Counted from the first letter of the stretch, positions 49,903-62,433 are shown. The stretch is 64,000 nucleotides of DNA from Xenorhabdus stockiae (GCF_002632825.1 NZ_NJAJ01000006.1:62001-126000), one strand, 5' to 3'. Numbers and translations: made by a program. Notes: generated by a model not told the origin, from the sequence alone.

Positions 49903-51645
49903 GTGTCACGATACTCTTTCATATTTGTGCTTTGTGTGTCTATCGCAACTCCATCGGTTTATAGTGCAAATTTACGATTGAAAGTGGAAGGACTTTCTGG
50001 CGAACTGGAAAAAAATGCCAGAGTGCAGCTCTCAAACATTAGTACTGATGAAGTTTCTCCCGATGGACGTTTTCGTGCCCGTGTCGAGAAAGCTATACGA
50101 AAAGGACTCAGGCCACTGGGATATTATGAGCCTACAATTGAATTCACTTATCAGGAAAATACGCCTCCTTCCCGTCCGGTTTTAACAGCAAAAGTCACTT
50201 TAGGAGAACCGGTTCGGATTGCCGGTGTTAAGGTTGATTTGGAAGGTGGAGCCAGAACCGATCCTGATTATGCTGCAATGATCAAAAAAAATATGCCGAA
50301 AGATGGGACGATCCTGAATCATGGTGAATATGAAAGTTTTAAGAGTGCGCTGAATAATCTTGCTCTCAGGAAAGGATATTTTGATGCCGAAATGAAAAAA
50401 AGTGAGCTGGAAGTCTCTAAAGAACGGCATGTATCTTACTGGGATTTTGATTTCGATAGCGGGCAGCGTTATCGTTTTGGTCCTGTTAAATTTCAGGGTT
50501 CACAAATCCGCGAAAACTACCTGAATAATCTGGTGCCATTTAAAGAAGGTGATTACTACTCTTCGGAAGAGCTGGCAGAACTTAACCGTCGGTTGGCAGA
50601 TACCGGCTGGTTCAATTCGGCGGTTGTCGTACCTGATTTTAAAACGGGTCGCGAGAGTAAAGATAAAATATTACCACTGGATGCTTCATTAGTTCCCCGT
50701 TCTGCCAACTATGTTGAGTTAGGTGGAGGGTATGCAACAGATGTCGGTCCCCGTGTTCAGGTAAAATGGAAAAAACCGTGGCTGAATTCCCGGGGGCATA
50801 GTTTAAGCACCAGTATCAATGTTTCCAGACGTGATCAGGTGATTGATGCGTCTTATAAAATGCCACTTAAGGCTAACCCGCTTGAGCAGTACTACGAATT
50901 GCAAACCGGTTATAAACGTAAAGAACTTAACGATACCACTTCTGATACAGCAACTTTAAACCTCTCCCGCAACTGGGATCTCTCTACCGGCTGGCGGTAT
51001 GGTGTCAACCTGCGCTGGAGCCTCAGTCACTTTACGCAGGCTAATGTGACAAATACTACTGCGTTGCTTTATCCGGGAGCTAATGTCAGCCGAATCCGCC
51101 AGCGTGGAGGCACGATGCCTTACTGGGGGGATAGCCAGCGCTACTCAATTGATATCTCTGATACAACCTGGCATTCAGATGTCGACTTTATGGTTTTACA
51201 GGCTCACCACGTCTGGGTCAGGACGTTACGTGATAAACATCGTTTTGTTGTGCGCGGCGATCTTGGCTGGATAGAAACCAATCAATTTGAGAGAGTGCCA
51301 CCTGATTTGCGTTTCTTCGCTGGGGGCGATCGTAGTATTCGTGGTTACAAGTATCAGAAAATTTCACCTAAAGACAGTGATGGTAAATTGACGGGTGCAT
51401 CAAAACTGGTTATTGGCTCGCTGGAGTATCAATACAATGTTCATGGTAATTGGTGGGGAGCTATGTTTGTGGATACCGGCGAAGCAGTCAATGATATCAA
51501 AAGGAGTAACTTCAAAACCGGTGCAGGTATTGGCGTGCGCTGGGCTTCTCCCGTCGGGCCGATTAAGTTCGACCTTGCTTCTCCTGTAGGGGACAAAAAT
51601 AATCATGAGGTTCAGTTTTACATTGGCTTAGGGGCTGAACTATGA
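49903..51645 (+). CDS. tamA: Translocation and assembly module subunit TamA
   Basis: An outer-membrane Omp85-family barrel that with TamB supports insertion of autotransporters and lipid transport to the outer membrane. Signal peptide about 1-22, three POTRA domains (about 23-265), then the 16-strand barrel with the [13 protein letters not shown] (VRGF-like) motif and a C-terminal aromatic-type strand ([10 protein letters not shown]). The start is GTG at 49903 after AGGAG. 580 residues. Its stop overlaps tamB by four bases. Confidence 0.96.
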   Translation: MSRYSFIFVLCVSIATPSVYSANLRLKVEGLSGELEKNARVQLSNISTDEVSPDGRFRARVEKAIRKGLRPLGYYEPTIEFTYQENTPPSRPVLTAKVTLGEPVRIAGVKVDLEGGARTDPDYAAMIKKNMPKDGTILNHGEYESFKSALNNLALRKGYFDAEMKKSELEVSKERHVSYWDFDFDSGQRYRFGPVKFQGSQIRENYLNNLVPFKEGDYYSSEELAELNRRLADTGWFNSAVVVPDFKTGRESKDKILPLDASLVPRSANYVELGGGYATDVGPRVQVKWKKPWLNSRGHSLSTSINVSRRDQVIDASYKMPLKANPLEQYYELQTGYKRKELNDTTSDTATLNLSRNWDLSTGWRYGVNLRWSLSHFTQANVTNTTALLYPGANVSRIRQRGGTMPYWGDSQRYSIDISDTTWHSDVDFMVLQAHHVWVRTLRDKHRFVVRGDLGWIETNQFERVPPDLRFFAGGDRSIRGYKYQKISPKDSDGKLTGASKLVIGSLEYQYNVHGNWWGAMFVDTGEAVNDIKRSNFKTGAGIGVRWASPVGPIKFDLASPVGDKNNHEVQFYIGLGAEL

Positions 51646-54600
51646 GGTGGGTAAAAAGAGTTAGTATTGCTTTCCTGCTGATTGTTGGCCTGTTGCTCAT
51701 CACAGTTGTGGGATTGGTGACTACACAAACCGGCCTGCATTTTATGATCAACAGTGCAACGCGTTTGGTTCCGGGGCTGGAGATAGCAAATGTCAGTGGC
51801 GGCTGGCGTGATTTAACACTGAAAGGCATTAAATATAAGATGCCGGGTATTGATGTTAATGCTGATAATTTTCACCTCTCATTACGGCTTTCCTGTTTAC
51901 ATCGCAGCCATATCTGCGCCAATGCCCTGACAACGGAAGGCGTATCTGTTCTGGTTAATACCGCTGAACTCCCGCCGTCAGAAAAATCGCCGGATTCTGA
52001 GCCATTAACTGAATTGAAAACGCCGTATCCTATCGAGTTGGATCTCCTTTCTTTAAAGAATATCCACGTCCAAGTCGACGATATCGCGATTGATTTAGGT
52101 GAATTTAATGCGGGAGCACAGTGGCAGGAAAAGCATCTGACGTTAAAACCAATACAAATCAGTAATCTTTTGATTGCACTACCTAAAAAGCCTATTGAGC
52201 CTACTGAACAAAAACCCCGGCCAAAAACTGAATCTGAACAATCATTGGGTGAAGTTTTAAAGACGCTGTTTGCCAAGCCACTTTTGGCAGACTTGCCTGC
52301 GGTTCCTATTCCTCTTGATATCACAGTAGAAAATATTCACGGCCGCCAGCTTCGTTTGGCGGGAGATACTGATATCACCATCAATGATGTGGAGCTGAAA
52401 GCCAGTAATCAGGGGCAGGATGTAGATATCAAAAACTTTAGCGTGAGTGCGCCGGAAGGCTCTCTGGTAATACAGGGGACGGCAAAACTTGCTGAACAGT
52501 GGCCGGTTAAATTGTCAGTTAAGGGTAGTACTACGCTGGAACCCGTAAAAGGACAACATTTTCAGGCAAAACTGAATGGTGCTTTGCTACAGCAACTTAA
52601 TCTGGCATTAAAGCTTGCAGGGCCCGTGGATGCGGATCTGAATGTTCAGACGGAATTAGCTAAAGCAAATCTGCCTATGCGCCTGACACTGGTAAGTCAT
52701 CACCTACAGTGGCCATTAACGGCAAAAGCAGAATATCAGCTTAATGATGTCAGGTTACACCTGAATGGTAAAGCCAGCGATTATGACCTTTCCCTGCGTT
52801 CTGATATTAAAGGGAATGAACTTCCTCCGGCCGTATTGGTTCTGGATGCGAAGGGAAATGAGGAACTGCTCCGGCTCACTCGTTTGCGCCTGTCTGCATT
52901 ACAGGGCAATGCCGAACTCACTGGTGTGGTTGACTGGAGTAAAGCCATTAGCTGGAATGCCCAGTTGCACCTGCATGGTATTGATACTGAAAAACAGTGG
53001 CCGGAATGGCCAGCCAGAATAGATGGCAAGGTAGCGGTTCGAGGTAGCTTATATGGCGGGAGCTGGCAGCTTCAGCTTCCTGAAATCGCCCTTGATGGTC
53101 ATGTAAAACAGAACAGCATCAAAATGCATGGCAAAGTTTCCGGCAATGCAGCGGGGCAATGGGATATCCCCCAATTTAACGTCATATTTGGTCGTAATAC
53201 GCTGGATGTTAAAGGCCGTCTTACTGATGAAAAATGGGAGTTGGATGGTGATATTCATGCACCACAACTAAATGGCCTGTTGCCGGGGCTGTCTGGTGTG
53301 GTTATGGGGGATTTGAAACTCCGTGGCAACCTAAAAGCACCTCAGGTCGTTGCAGACTTAAACGCGCGTGGTGTGCGTTGGCAAAATGATTTGTCGGTAG
53401 ATAGCGCGGTTATTAAAGGTGATTTACGGTCAACGGATCAAATTGAAGGCCGGTTATCAGTCACCATTCGGCAACTGAAACAGGCCGATTTGGCTATCAA
53501 TAATCTGGAGCTTAACGCCAAGGGCACAGAAAGACAGCATGAGCTGCAATTACGGGTGGATGGAAACCCTGTATCAGGCCGTTTGGCCCTGAATGGCAGT
53601 TTTGACCGCAAACAGGAACGCTGGAAAGGTAATATCAATAATACCTATTTTGATACACCTGTTGGCGAGTGGCGTTTAAGTAAAGCACTGACGTTTGATT
53701 ACCAAAATGCACAGCAGAAAGTGATCGTTGGTACTCACTGTTGGCTGAATCCGAATGCCCAGCTCTGTATTCCGAAACCGATAGAAGCAGGTAGCAGCGG
53801 ACAGGCTGATATCGTACTGGAGCGTTTTGATCTTGCTATGATCCAGCCATATCTGGATAAGACAACTCAGCTAAAAGGGATATTCAGTGGTAATGCTAAT
53901 GTTAAATGGACGGAAGGGCATCAATTACCACAGGTAAAAATGGCGCTTGAAGGTGATGGTGTTCAGCTTCGACAGGTTGTGGAAGGTTCTACGTTACCCG
54001 TTAATTTCGAAAGGCTGACTCTGAATGCAGGCCTGAAAAACGGAAAGGTTGATTTATCGTGGTTGTTTAAACTGGTCGGTAATGGCCAATTAGATGGTCA
54101 TGTTCAGATAGATGATCTGGATGGACGGCGTAAATTATCTGGTAATGTCGATGCCCGTTTTCTTTCTCTTAATCTGATTAAGCCCATTTTGGATAAAGGT
54201 GAAAAAGCTGACGGAACTTTGAATGCAAACTTGAATCTTGGCGGGAGTGTCAAGAATCCATTGTTATATGGTTTTCTGAAGGCTGATGTTTTTCAGGTTA
54301 ATAGCCACTGGTTGCCATTTGATATTAACCAGAGTCAGTTATCCGTTTATTTTGATGGTGTTCGTTCTGATTTAGAAGGGGTCATTAAAACGCCTCAGGG
54401 ACAGCTTAATCTCCACGGGAATGCAGACTGGCGTAATTTAAATGCCTGGTCTGCCAGAGTCACTGCTTATGGGGATAAACTGCGGGTTACTGTGCCACCT
54501 ATGGTTAAAATAGATGTAAGTCCTGATTTGGTTTTTGAGGCAACACCTCATTTATTGAAACTCAATGGTAGTGTGGGTATCCCATGGGCCCGGATTACTG

Positions 54601-55403
54601 TACAAGAGTTACCTGAATCTGCCGTAGGTATTTCTTCTGACGAAGTAATGTTGGATAAAAATCTTCAGCCGATAGAAAAGAAAAAATCTTCCATTTTGAT
54701 TCAAAGTGACTTAAATATTCACATAGGTAATGATGTTCGCTTGAATGCATTTGGCTTGAATGCCCAGTTGAAAGGAGATCTGAAAGTTATTCAGGATCAA
54801 CAAGGTCTGGCGCTGAATGGTCAAATTGATATTCCGGATGGTCAATTTCGTGCTTATGGGCAGGATTTACAGGTGCGCAAGGGGCTGATTATGTTCTCTG
54901 GCCCACCGGATCAACCACTGTTGAATATTGAAGCAATCCGCAATCCTGAATCGACAGCGAATAATGTCATCGCTGGGGTGAGGGTAATGGGGCTGGCAGA
55001 TAAGCCTAAAATTGAAATTTTCTCTGAGCCGGTTAAATCGCAACAGGAAGCACTTTCTTACTTGTTGCGTGGTGAAGGCTTAGAAAAGGGAGGCTCTGAC
55101 AACTCCCAGATGACTTCTATGTTGATCGGCCTCGGCGTTGCCCAGAGCGGTAAATTAGTAGGCAAAATAGGTGAAACCTTTGGTGTCTCTGATCTGGCTC
55201 TGGATACACAGGGAGTTGGTGATAAATCGCAGGTTGTTGTGAGTGGTAAGATTACCAACGACTTACAGGTGAAATATGGTGTTGGGATTTTTGACTCACT
55301 GGCAACTCTGACCCTACGTTATCGGGTGATGCCAAGATTGTATCTGGAAGCGGTATCTGGTATTGATCAGGCTTTAGATCTGCTCTATGAGTTTGAGTTT
55401 TAA
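51642..55403 (+). CDS. tamB: Translocation and assembly module subunit TamB
   Basis: A 1253-residue AsmA-like protein anchored by one N-terminal helix (about 7-27), the rest a long periplasmic beta-taco groove that carries lipid from inner to outer membrane, and a C-terminal DUF490 domain that contacts TamA (about 900-1253, LYEFEF end). ATG at 51642 overlaps the tamA stop, and ytfP follows two bases after its stop, so tamA-tamB-ytfP is one operon. Confidence 0.95.
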   Translation: MRWVKRVSIAFLLIVGLLLITVVGLVTTQTGLHFMINSATRLVPGLEIANVSGGWRDLTLKGIKYKMPGIDVNADNFHLSLRLSCLHRSHICANALTTEGVSVLVNTAELPPSEKSPDSEPLTELKTPYPIELDLLSLKNIHVQVDDIAIDLGEFNAGAQWQEKHLTLKPIQISNLLIALPKKPIEPTEQKPRPKTESEQSLGEVLKTLFAKPLLADLPAVPIPLDITVENIHGRQLRLAGDTDITINDVELKASNQGQDVDIKNFSVSAPEGSLVIQGTAKLAEQWPVKLSVKGSTTLEPVKGQHFQAKLNGALLQQLNLALKLAGPVDADLNVQTELAKANLPMRLTLVSHHLQWPLTAKAEYQLNDVRLHLNGKASDYDLSLRSDIKGNELPPAVLVLDAKGNEELLRLTRLRLSALQGNAELTGVVDWSKAISWNAQLHLHGIDTEKQWPEWPARIDGKVAVRGSLYGGSWQLQLPEIALDGHVKQNSIKMHGKVSGNAAGQWDIPQFNVIFGRNTLDVKGRLTDEKWELDGDIHAPQLNGLLPGLSGVVMGDLKLRGNLKAPQVVADLNARGVRWQNDLSVDSAVIKGDLRSTDQIEGRLSVTIRQLKQADLAINNLELNAKGTERQHELQLRVDGNPVSGRLALNGSFDRKQERWKGNINNTYFDTPVGEWRLSKALTFDYQNAQQKVIVGTHCWLNPNAQLCIPKPIEAGSSGQADIVLERFDLAMIQPYLDKTTQLKGIFSGNANVKWTEGHQLPQVKMALEGDGVQLRQVVEGSTLPVNFERLTLNAGLKNGKVDLSWLFKLVGNGQLDGHVQIDDLDGRRKLSGNVDARFLSLNLIKPILDKGEKADGTLNANLNLGGSVKNPLLYGFLKADVFQVNSHWLPFDINQSQLSVYFDGVRSDLEGVIKTPQGQLNLHGNADWRNLNAWSARVTAYGDKLRVTVPPMVKIDVSPDLVFEATPHLLKLNGSVGIPWARITVQELPESAVGISSDEVMLDKNLQPIEKKKSSILIQSDLNIHIGNDVRLNAFGLNAQLKGDLKVIQDQQGLALNGQIDIPDGQFRAYGQDLQVRKGLIMFSGPPDQPLLNIEAIRNPESTANNVIAGVRVMGLADKPKIEIFSEPVKSQQEALSYLLRGEGLEKGGSDNSQMTSMLIGLGVAQSGKLVGKIGETFGVSDLALDTQGVGDKSQVVVSGKITNDLQVKYGVGIFDSLATLTLRYRVMPRLYLEAVSGIDQALDLLYEFEF

Positions 55404-55405
55404 CG

Positions 55406-55753
55406 ATGCGAGTTATTGTTTATGGTAGCCTGAGGCGCAAACAAGGCAATCACCACTGGATGACCTATGCCCAACTTTTAGGAGAGCATCGGCTTGAGGG
55501 GTATGAAATTTATGACCTGGGGCATTATCCCGCGGTAGTCCGCGGCGAAGGCACTCTTGAATGTGAAGTTTATCGCATTACATCATCCATTTTGACTGAA
55601 CTGGATGATTTGAAAAAGAACACTCAGGAATATCAAAGGGAATTGATAAAAACCCCCTACGGCAGCGCATGGATTTATTTGTATATGTTATCTGTCGAGG
55701 GTCTTACCCGAATAGAAAGTGGTGACTGGCTGAAACGTCACGAAGAAAAATAA
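55406..55753 (+). CDS. ytfP: Gamma-glutamylcyclotransferase-family protein YtfP
   Basis: A 115-residue member of the GGCT-like (AIG2) fold: the N-terminal MRVIVYGSLRRKQGNHHWM contains the YGSLR signature loop, and the conserved Glu lies in the middle (ECEVYRI or LTELDDLKK). The physiological substrate in enterobacteria is not established. Start is two bases after tamB. Confidence 0.92.
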   Translation: MRVIVYGSLRRKQGNHHWMTYAQLLGEHRLEGYEIYDLGHYPAVVRGEGTLECEVYRITSSILTELDDLKKNTQEYQRELIKTPYGSAWIYLYMLSVEGLTRIESGDWLKRHEEK

Positions 55754-55796
55754 CGATCTGTATAGTATTTTTTAGGATCACTTTAATTGACTAACT

Positions 55797-55836
55797 AAAA
55801 AAAGCCTCTGTGCCGATAAGAACACAGAGGTTTTTT
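55797..55836. terminator. Bidirectional terminator, ytfP/ppa
   Basis: CCTCTGTG (55805-55812) pairs with CACAGAGG (55823-55830), flanked by an A-run on the left and TTTTTT on the right. It serves the convergent tamAB-ytfP and ppa transcripts. Confidence 0.93.
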
Positions 55837-55866
55837 ACGATCAAAACTTGCTGTTATCCGTCAGGA

Positions 55867-56397
55867 TTATTTTTTGGCAGCACGTTCGAAAGAAGTCAGG
55901 ATTTCAGCTTTAGCGGCTTCAACATTTTCCCAGCCGTCAACTTTTACCCACTTGCCTTTTTCCAGATCTTTGTAGTGTTCAAAGAAATGGGTAATCTGAG
56001 AACGCAGCAGTTCTGGCAGATCGTTCACATCTTTAATGTGATCGTATTCTTTGCTCAGTTTAGTATGAGGAACAGCAACCAGTTTAGCATCTTCACCGGA
56101 TTCATCGGTCATTTTCAGCATACCAACCGGGCGGCAGCGGATAACGGAGCCTGGCTGCAATGGGTATGGAGTTGGAACCAGTACGTCAACCGGGTCACCA
56201 TCAAGGGACAGAGTATTGTTGATGTAACCGTAGTTGCACGGATAGAACATAGCCGTTGACATGAAACGGTCTACAAACAGAGCGCCGGAGTCTTTGTCGA
56301 CTTCATATTTAATTGGATCCGCATTTGCCGGGATCTCAATGATAACGTAGATGTCTTCTGGCAGTTCTTTACCCGCCGGTACGTTGTTCAGGCTCAT
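55867..56397 (-). CDS. ppa: Inorganic pyrophosphatase
   Basis: Hydrolyses pyrophosphate to drive biosynthetic reactions. 176 residues, family I soluble type. The signature [15 protein letters not shown] (metal-binding Asp residues) is near residue 66, with [18 protein letters not shown] upstream and [17 protein letters not shown] near the end. ATG at 56397 follows AAAGGA. Confidence 0.98.
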   Translation of the reverse strand: MSLNNVPAGKELPEDIYVIIEIPANADPIKYEVDKDSGALFVDRFMSTAMFYPCNYGYINNTLSLDGDPVDVLVPTPYPLQPGSVIRCRPVGMLKMTDESGEDAKLVAVPHTKLSKEYDHIKDVNDLPELLRSQITHFFEHYKDLEKGKWVKVDGWENVEAAKAEILTSFERAAKK

Positions 56398-56573
56398 AAA
56401 AGGTTTCCTTCAATTTCAAACCAAAATGGAGTGCGGGGTATTATAGCCAAAACAGGCCTAAAGTAATTCCATTTTTCTGATTAGCGGAGTGAACCATAAT
56501 TTATGAAAGGTGTATTTCTTTATGAAGAAGAGACGAAACACCGTCTCTTCAATTAACTATTTAATAAATCGAT

Positions 56574-57578
56574 TTATTCTTCGGGAAATTCAGCCATAAA
56601 ACTTTCGGCTTTTTCCACCATCGATTTGGTTCCGACAAACAGTGGAACGCGCTGGTGCAACTCGCTTGGTTTGATATCCAGTATCCGGCTTGTACCGTCA
56701 CTGGCTTTACCGCCAGCCTGTTCAGCCAGGAATGCAATCGGGTTGCACTCATACAGCAGACGTAATTTACCGGTCGGATGGCTGGCTGTACTTGGGTAAA
56801 TGTAAATACCGCCTTTCAGCAGATTGCGATGGAAGTCAGCAACGAGCGAACCGACATAACGGGTAGTGTAAGGGCGCTGAGTTTCTTCATCCTGCTCCTG
56901 ACAATATTTGATGTACTTCTTCACACCCAGAGGGAATTTAATGTAGTTCCCTTCGTTAATGGAATACATATTGCCTTTTGCCGGGAACTGAACTTTTTCA
57001 TGAGTCAGGCAGAATACACCCAGAGAAGGATCATAAGTGAAGGTATGAACACCACAACCAGTGGTGTAAACCAACATGGTGGATGAGCCGTAGACGACAT
57101 AACCAGCCGCAACTTGACGATGGCCCGGTTGCAGAAAGTCTTCTTCAGTCACCGGTTGCCCGATTGGTGTAATTCGGTGGTAAATGGAGAAAATAGTACC
57201 GACGGAAACGTTTACATCAATATTCGAAGAACCATCCAGTGGGTCCATCAAAACAACATATTTTGCATTTTCTGCCCGGTCGCCATCAAAGATGACGATA
57301 TCGTCTTCTTCTTCAGAAGCGATACCCGCTACTTCACCGCGAGCTTTCAGTGCTGCCTTGAGTTTTTCATTGGCATACAAGTCCAGCTTCATCTGAACTT
57401 CACCCTGAACATTTGAAACACCGCTGGTGCCCAGAATATCCACGAGACCCGCTTTATTGATGTCCCGATGAATGATCTTGGCACCCAGTTTGATAGCAGA
57501 AAGTAATGCGGTCAATTCACCTGTAGCATGAGGAAAGTCGTGCTGTTTTTCGACGATGAATTCGCCTAATGTTTTCAT
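56574..57578 (-). CDS. fbp: Fructose-1,6-bisphosphatase class 1
   Basis: The gluconeogenic phosphatase making fructose 6-phosphate. 334 residues. The metal-binding signature [20 protein letters not shown] is near residue 111, and [19 protein letters not shown] and [21 protein letters not shown] form the substrate/AMP-responsive core. ATG at 57578. In E. coli mpl lies divergent next to it, as here. Confidence 0.97.
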   Translation of the reverse strand: MKTLGEFIVEKQHDFPHATGELTALLSAIKLGAKIIHRDINKAGLVDILGTSGVSNVQGEVQMKLDLYANEKLKAALKARGEVAGIASEEEDDIVIFDGDRAENAKYVVLMDPLDGSSNIDVNVSVGTIFSIYHRITPIGQPVTEEDFLQPGHRQVAAGYVVYGSSTMLVYTTGCGVHTFTYDPSLGVFCLTHEKVQFPAKGNMYSINEGNYIKFPLGVKKYIKYCQEQDEETQRPYTTRYVGSLVADFHRNLLKGGIYIYPSTASHPTGKLRLLYECNPIAFLAEQAGGKASDGTSRILDIKPSELHQRVPLFVGTKSMVEKAESFMAEFPEE

Positions 57579-57748
57579 GACGAAGGCCCTGATTTGGTTA
57601 TGATTTTAAAAGAGTGCATCACATATGTGTTGCACTTAAGTGCGGGCAGTTTAGCTAAAGAATAGAATGATTGATAGGTCATTGCATTTCTAATCTATGA
57701 TTTGATGGTTAGAATAGTGATACACTTCATGATATCGGATAGAAATAA

Positions 57749-59119
57749 ATGCGTATTCATATTCTTGGCATCTGCGGAACTTTCATGGGAGGGCTGGCCA
57801 TCCTCGCTCGCTCGTTAGGCCACGAAGTGACCGGTTCCGACGCCAATGTGTATCCTCCTATGAGTACTCTGTTGGAAAATCAGGGTATTGAACTGATCCA
57901 GGGATACGATCCTTCACAACTCAATCCTGTGCCAGATATGGTGATCATCGGTAATGCCATGACACGGGGCAATCCTTGTGTTGAGGCGGTTTTGGATCGT
58001 GGTATTCCTTATACATCCGGTCCGCAATGGCTGCATGATCATGTTTTGCCGGAGCGTTGGGTTCTGGCGGTTGCAGGAACACATGGCAAAACGACAACAG
58101 CCGGAATGCTGGCATGGATTCTGGAAGCTTGTGGTTATAAACCGGGGTTTTTGATCGGCGGCGTACCGGGTAATTTTGAAGTTTCAGCACAACTGGGTGA
58201 AAGCCCGTTTTTCGTAATTGAAGCGGATGAGTATGATTGCGCTTTTTTTGATAAGCGTTCAAAATTCGTTCACTACAGCCCCCGCACGCTCGTTATGAAC
58301 AATCTTGAATTCGATCATGCTGATATTTTCGAAAATTTGTCTGCGATTCAAAAACAATTCCATCATCTTGTCAGAGTTGTGCCGGGAACCGGTAAGATCC
58401 TGGCCCCCGATCATGACATTAATCTGAAACAGGTTATCGGCATGGGATGTTGGAGTGAATTGGAATATACCGGTGAAACAGGGAACTGGCAGGCAAAAAA
58501 AACGACTCAGGACAGCAGCACTTATCAGGTGTTCCATCATGGTGAGTTGGTCGGTGAAGTTAGCTGGTCATTAGTGGGTGAACATAATATGCATAATGGC
58601 TTGATGGCCATTGCAGCAGCTTACCATGTTGGAGTGCAACCTGCGGACGCTTGTCAGGTATTGGGTGACTTTATCAATGCTCGTCGCCGTCTGGAGTTAG
58701 TAGGTGAGGTGAATGGCATCTCGATTTACGATGATTTTGCCCATCACCCAACAGCAATTCTGGCAACGCTGGAAGCGTTGAGAAGTAAGGCCGGGGGTAT
58801 GGCTCGTATCCTTGCTGTTCTGGAACCTCGCTCAAATACGATGAAACTCGGCATGAGCAAAAATGAGATAGCTCCTTCTCTGGGCCGTGCAGATGAAGTA
58901 TTCCTGTTTCAGCCTGGTAATATTCCGTGGCAAGTTGCTGAGATTGCTGAACAATGTATTCAACCCGCCCGTTGGTGTTCTGATATCGATGCGTTGGTAC
59001 GGATGATCGTTGAATCAGCACAGCCCGGCGATCATATATTGATTATGAGCAACGGTGGTTTTGGTGGTATTCATGAGAAATTACTGGCGGCGTTGAACAA
59101 AAAGGAACAGGCGGCCTGA
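57749..59119 (+). CDS. mpl: UDP-MurNAc:L-Ala-gamma-D-Glu-meso-DAP ligase Mpl
   Basis: Recycles murein tripeptide by joining it to UDP-N-acetylmuramate. A 456-residue Mur ligase: N-terminal nucleotide-binding ILGICGTFMGG, central ATP-binding AGTHGKTTTAGM near residue 109, EADEYDCAFFDKRSKF, and the C-terminal domain with DDFAHHPTAI and LEPRSNTMK. The weak ribosome site before ATG is typical of low expression. Confidence 0.96.
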   Translation: MRIHILGICGTFMGGLAILARSLGHEVTGSDANVYPPMSTLLENQGIELIQGYDPSQLNPVPDMVIIGNAMTRGNPCVEAVLDRGIPYTSGPQWLHDHVLPERWVLAVAGTHGKTTTAGMLAWILEACGYKPGFLIGGVPGNFEVSAQLGESPFFVIEADEYDCAFFDKRSKFVHYSPRTLVMNNLEFDHADIFENLSAIQKQFHHLVRVVPGTGKILAPDHDINLKQVIGMGCWSELEYTGETGNWQAKKTTQDSSTYQVFHHGELVGEVSWSLVGEHNMHNGLMAIAAAYHVGVQPADACQVLGDFINARRRLELVGEVNGISIYDDFAHHPTAILATLEALRSKAGGMARILAVLEPRSNTMKLGMSKNEIAPSLGRADEVFLFQPGNIPWQVAEIAEQCIQPARWCSDIDALVRMIVESAQPGDHILIMSNGGFGGIHEKLLAALNKKEQAA

Positions 59120-59192
59120 TTGTTCATGTGAGAGGATCGCAATGATCGGGCGATCCTCTGTGTGGCTAAACAGCGTTTGATCTATTATTAAT

Positions 59193-60109
<917 letters not shown>

Positions 60110-61048
60110 ATGAAAGTTGCAGTTCTCGGTGCAGCCGGTGGTATTGGTCAGGCACTTGCCCTTCTACTCAAGACCCAGCTTCCTTCAGGTTCAGAACTTT
60201 CTTTGTATGACATTGCCCCAGTAACCCCAGGCGTTGCTGCCGATCTGAGCCATATCCCGACAGCAGTGAAGGTCACTGGTTTTGCGGGTGAAGATGCAAC
60301 TCCTGCATTGGCAGGCGCAGATGTTGTATTGATTTCTGCTGGTGTAGCGCGTAAACCTGGTATGGATCGCTCTGATCTATTTAACATTAATGCAGGCATT
60401 ATCCGTAATCTGGTTCAGCAGATCGCTAAAACATGCCCGAAAGCATTAATCGGAATTATTACTAACCCTGTGAACACGACTGTAGCAATCGCTGCTGAAG
60501 TTCTGAAAAAAGAGGGTGTGTACGATAAAAACCGTCTGTTTGGTATAACAACGCTGGATATTATCCGCTCTAATACCTTCATTGCTGAACTGAAAGGCAA
60601 AAAACCAGAAGAGCTGGAAGTTCCTGTTATCGGTGGTCACTCTGGGGTAACTATTCTGCCATTACTGTCTCAGATCCCTGGTGTTAGTTTCACTGCTGAA
60701 GAAGTTGAAGCTCTGACAAAACGTATCCAGAATGCCGGTACTGAAGTTGTTGAAGCAAAAGCGGGTGGCGGATCTGCAACTTTGTCTATGGGACAAGCAG
60801 CTGCCCGTTTCGGCCTCTCCCTGATCCGTGCTTTGCAGGGTGACAGCAATGTTATCGAATGCAGCTATGTAGAAGGTGATGGCAAACACGCTCGCTTCTT
60901 CGCACAGCCTATTCGCTTAGGTAAAAATGGTATTGAAGAACGTTTAGATATTGGTCAGCTGAGTGAGTTTGAACAAAACGCACTGAATAATATGTTAGAC
61001 GTTCTGAAAAAAGATATTGAATTAGGCGAAAAATTTATTAATGGTTAA
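60110..61048 (+). CDS. mdh: Malate dehydrogenase
   Basis: NAD-dependent oxidation of malate to oxaloacetate in the citric acid cycle. 312 residues. The N-terminal Rossmann motif is [14 protein letters not shown], the NAD/substrate loop [13 protein letters not shown], and the catalytic His is in [20 protein letters not shown] precedes the ATG. Divergent from argR as in E. coli; a terminator follows. Confidence 0.98.
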   Translation: MKVAVLGAAGGIGQALALLLKTQLPSGSELSLYDIAPVTPGVAADLSHIPTAVKVTGFAGEDATPALAGADVVLISAGVARKPGMDRSDLFNINAGIIRNLVQQIAKTCPKALIGIITNPVNTTVAIAAEVLKKEGVYDKNRLFGITTLDIIRSNTFIAELKGKKPEELEVPVIGGHSGVTILPLLSQIPGVSFTAEEVEALTKRIQNAGTEVVEAKAGGGSATLSMGQAAARFGLSLIRALQGDSNVIECSYVEGDGKHARFFAQPIRLGKNGIEERLDIGQLSEFEQNALNNMLDVLKKDIELGEKFING

Positions 61049-61104
61049 TTCAATTAATTTTTAATTTATTAATATACGAATTAACTTAAATATATTAGAT
61101 AACT

Positions 61105-61141
61105 AAAACCGCTAACTTAAATACAGTTAGCGGTTTTTCTT
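61105..61141. terminator. Bidirectional terminator, mdh/sfsB
   Basis: AACCGCTAAC (61107-61116) pairs with GTTAGCGGTT (61126-61135), followed by TTTCTTTTC; A-rich on the other side, so it serves both convergent genes. Confidence 0.92.
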
Positions 61142-61165
61142 TTCAATAAATATATTGATAGCTAA

Positions 61166-61429
61166 TTATTCTTTTTTCTCTCTGATTTTCCTTTCTAATA
61201 ATTCTCCGGTATGAGGGTCGAAATAACGGCTGGGCCATATTTCAGACGGATGAATACCTAAATAATTTGCTATTATCCATTCTCCCTTGGGCCATGGGCG
61301 AGAAAGAGTATTCGCCAAAGTTGATGAGCTTAATCCTGATTCACGGGAAACAGCGGCCAGAGTTGTTCCACGTTTACGTAAAGCAGCAATAATATCAGCA
61401 GGATGCCAATCCGATTTCATAGAAATCAT
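61166..61429 (-). CDS. sfsB: Ner-like transcriptional regulator SfsB/Nlp
   Basis: An 87-residue helix-turn-helix protein of the phage Mu Ner family. It closely resembles E. coli SfsB (Nlp): DWHPADIIAALRKRGTTLAAVSRESGLSSS, then TLANTLSRPWPKGEWIIANYLG and PSEIWPSRY. ATG at 61429 has AAGGA eight bases upstream and the same spacing to the DW residues as E. coli. In E. coli it lies beside ispB, and activates maltose-type genes in some strains. Here it is divergent from two Mu-type HTH genes. Confidence 0.92.
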   Translation of the reverse strand: MISMKSDWHPADIIAALRKRGTTLAAVSRESGLSSSTLANTLSRPWPKGEWIIANYLGIHPSEIWPSRYFDPHTGELLERKIREKKE

Positions 61430-61515
61430 TTTTTTAATCCTTTCCTATTAAATTTAGAGCCACATTAGTGGTATAACTAAAGCGTTAGAGTGAAATTAAT
61501 AACGAACATGGATCT

Positions 61516-61578
61516 GTTATTAAGAAAATAAAATAACATTATTTTTTCTAAAAATATTTCTAATTTTTTCTTAATAAC
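61516..61578. promoter_or_regulatory. Long inverted repeat in the sfsB / Mu-HTH divergent region
   Basis: GTTATTAAGAAAA (61516-61528) and its exact inverse TTTTCTTAATAAC (61566-61578), 50 bases centre to centre, in the 187-base region between sfsB and the first Mu-type HTH gene. It looks like a paired operator. Confidence 0.6.
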
Positions 61579-61616
61579 TTCTTTTTTGAACTTGGTTACA
61601 AAAATAGAGAAACATT

Positions 61617-61964
61617 ATGAAAAAAGAGTGGTATACGGCAATGGAGTTGACCGGTGTAGGTGAGTTACCTAGATCACCACAAGGAGTGAATGCCAGAGCG
61701 AAACGTGAAGAATGGATGAGACAAAAGCGAGCGGGTGTTCAGGGTAGGGCAATTGAATATCACTATTCTTGTTTTCCTGAAACAACATTAGCCGCTCTGG
61801 AACTTAATGAAATATCGCCTGAATATCAGGTTCAGAAACAAGACCCTCTATCTATTTGGGTAAGTGCATTTAATTTACTCACGGATGAAGAAAAGGAGGT
61901 AATTACAGAAGTGATACTAAGAGATGGTATAAGAAGTTTTTTGGAAAAAATTCTAGCTACCTGA
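61617..61964 (+). CDS. Mu-type HTH DNA-binding protein, copy 1
   Basis: A 115-residue protein whose first ~65 residues match the Mu-type HTH domain found at the N-terminus of Mu repressor and transposase A: KEWYTAMELTGVGELPRSPQ, then GVNARAKREEWMRQKRAGVQG and AIEYHYSCFPE. The C-terminal ~45 residues are unlike phage repressors and carry no transposase domain. It is a paralogue of the next gene (same MKKEWY start, same SPQGVN, QDPxxIWV segments). Function is unknown; a regulatory role is inferred. Confidence 0.78.
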   Translation: MKKEWYTAMELTGVGELPRSPQGVNARAKREEWMRQKRAGVQGRAIEYHYSCFPETTLAALELNEISPEYQVQKQDPLSIWVSAFNLLTDEEKEVITEVILRDGIRSFLEKILAT

Positions 61965-62052
61965 GCCAGCTTTTGAAAAGCCAAATTGAAAAACAAAGGG
62001 TATAAAATTTGGTTTTCTCTTTACTGCTCCGGTAATAAGCGAGGAGAGAGAG

Positions 62053-62433
62053 ATGAAAAAAGAATGGTATTCTGCAAAGGAGCTCATTGGCCTCGCTGGT
62101 CTGCCATCATCCCCTCAGGGGGTAAACTTGATGGCAAGACGTGAAGGTTGGGAACAGCGTCGTAAGCGTGGGGTGCAGGGAAAAGCGCTCGAATATCATG
62201 TCAACAGCCTGCCTGAAGATGTTCTGAATGTACTGGCCGTGAGTGAAAGCTCGGTTGAGTATTACCGGAACAAACGGCAAGATCCGTTTATGATTTGGGT
62301 GGAAGCTTATTATCAACTGACCAAGCCCGAAAGGGAGCGCATGGTTAAGTTCATTTTACGGAAAGGACTAGCCAGTCTTGTCCAATACACAGGAATTCAA
62401 GAAGTTGAAAACAAAGGCAGTATCTCAGACTGA
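62053..62433 (+). CDS. Mu-type HTH DNA-binding protein, copy 2
   Basis: A 126-residue paralogue of the preceding gene: KEWYSAKELIGLAGLPSSPQ, then GVNLMARREGWEQRRKRGVQG and ALEYHVNSLPE, followed by an extra helical segment (RQDPFMIWVEAYYQLTKPER). The ribosome site GAGGAGAG is strong. Its stop lies in the left arm of a perfect hairpin before the convergent ispB. No transposase or phage gene is present nearby, so it appears domesticated. Confidence 0.78.
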   Translation: MKKEWYSAKELIGLAGLPSSPQGVNLMARREGWEQRRKRGVQGKALEYHVNSLPEDVLNVLAVSESSVEYYRNKRQDPFMIWVEAYYQLTKPERERMVKFILRKGLASLVQYTGIQEVENKGSISD

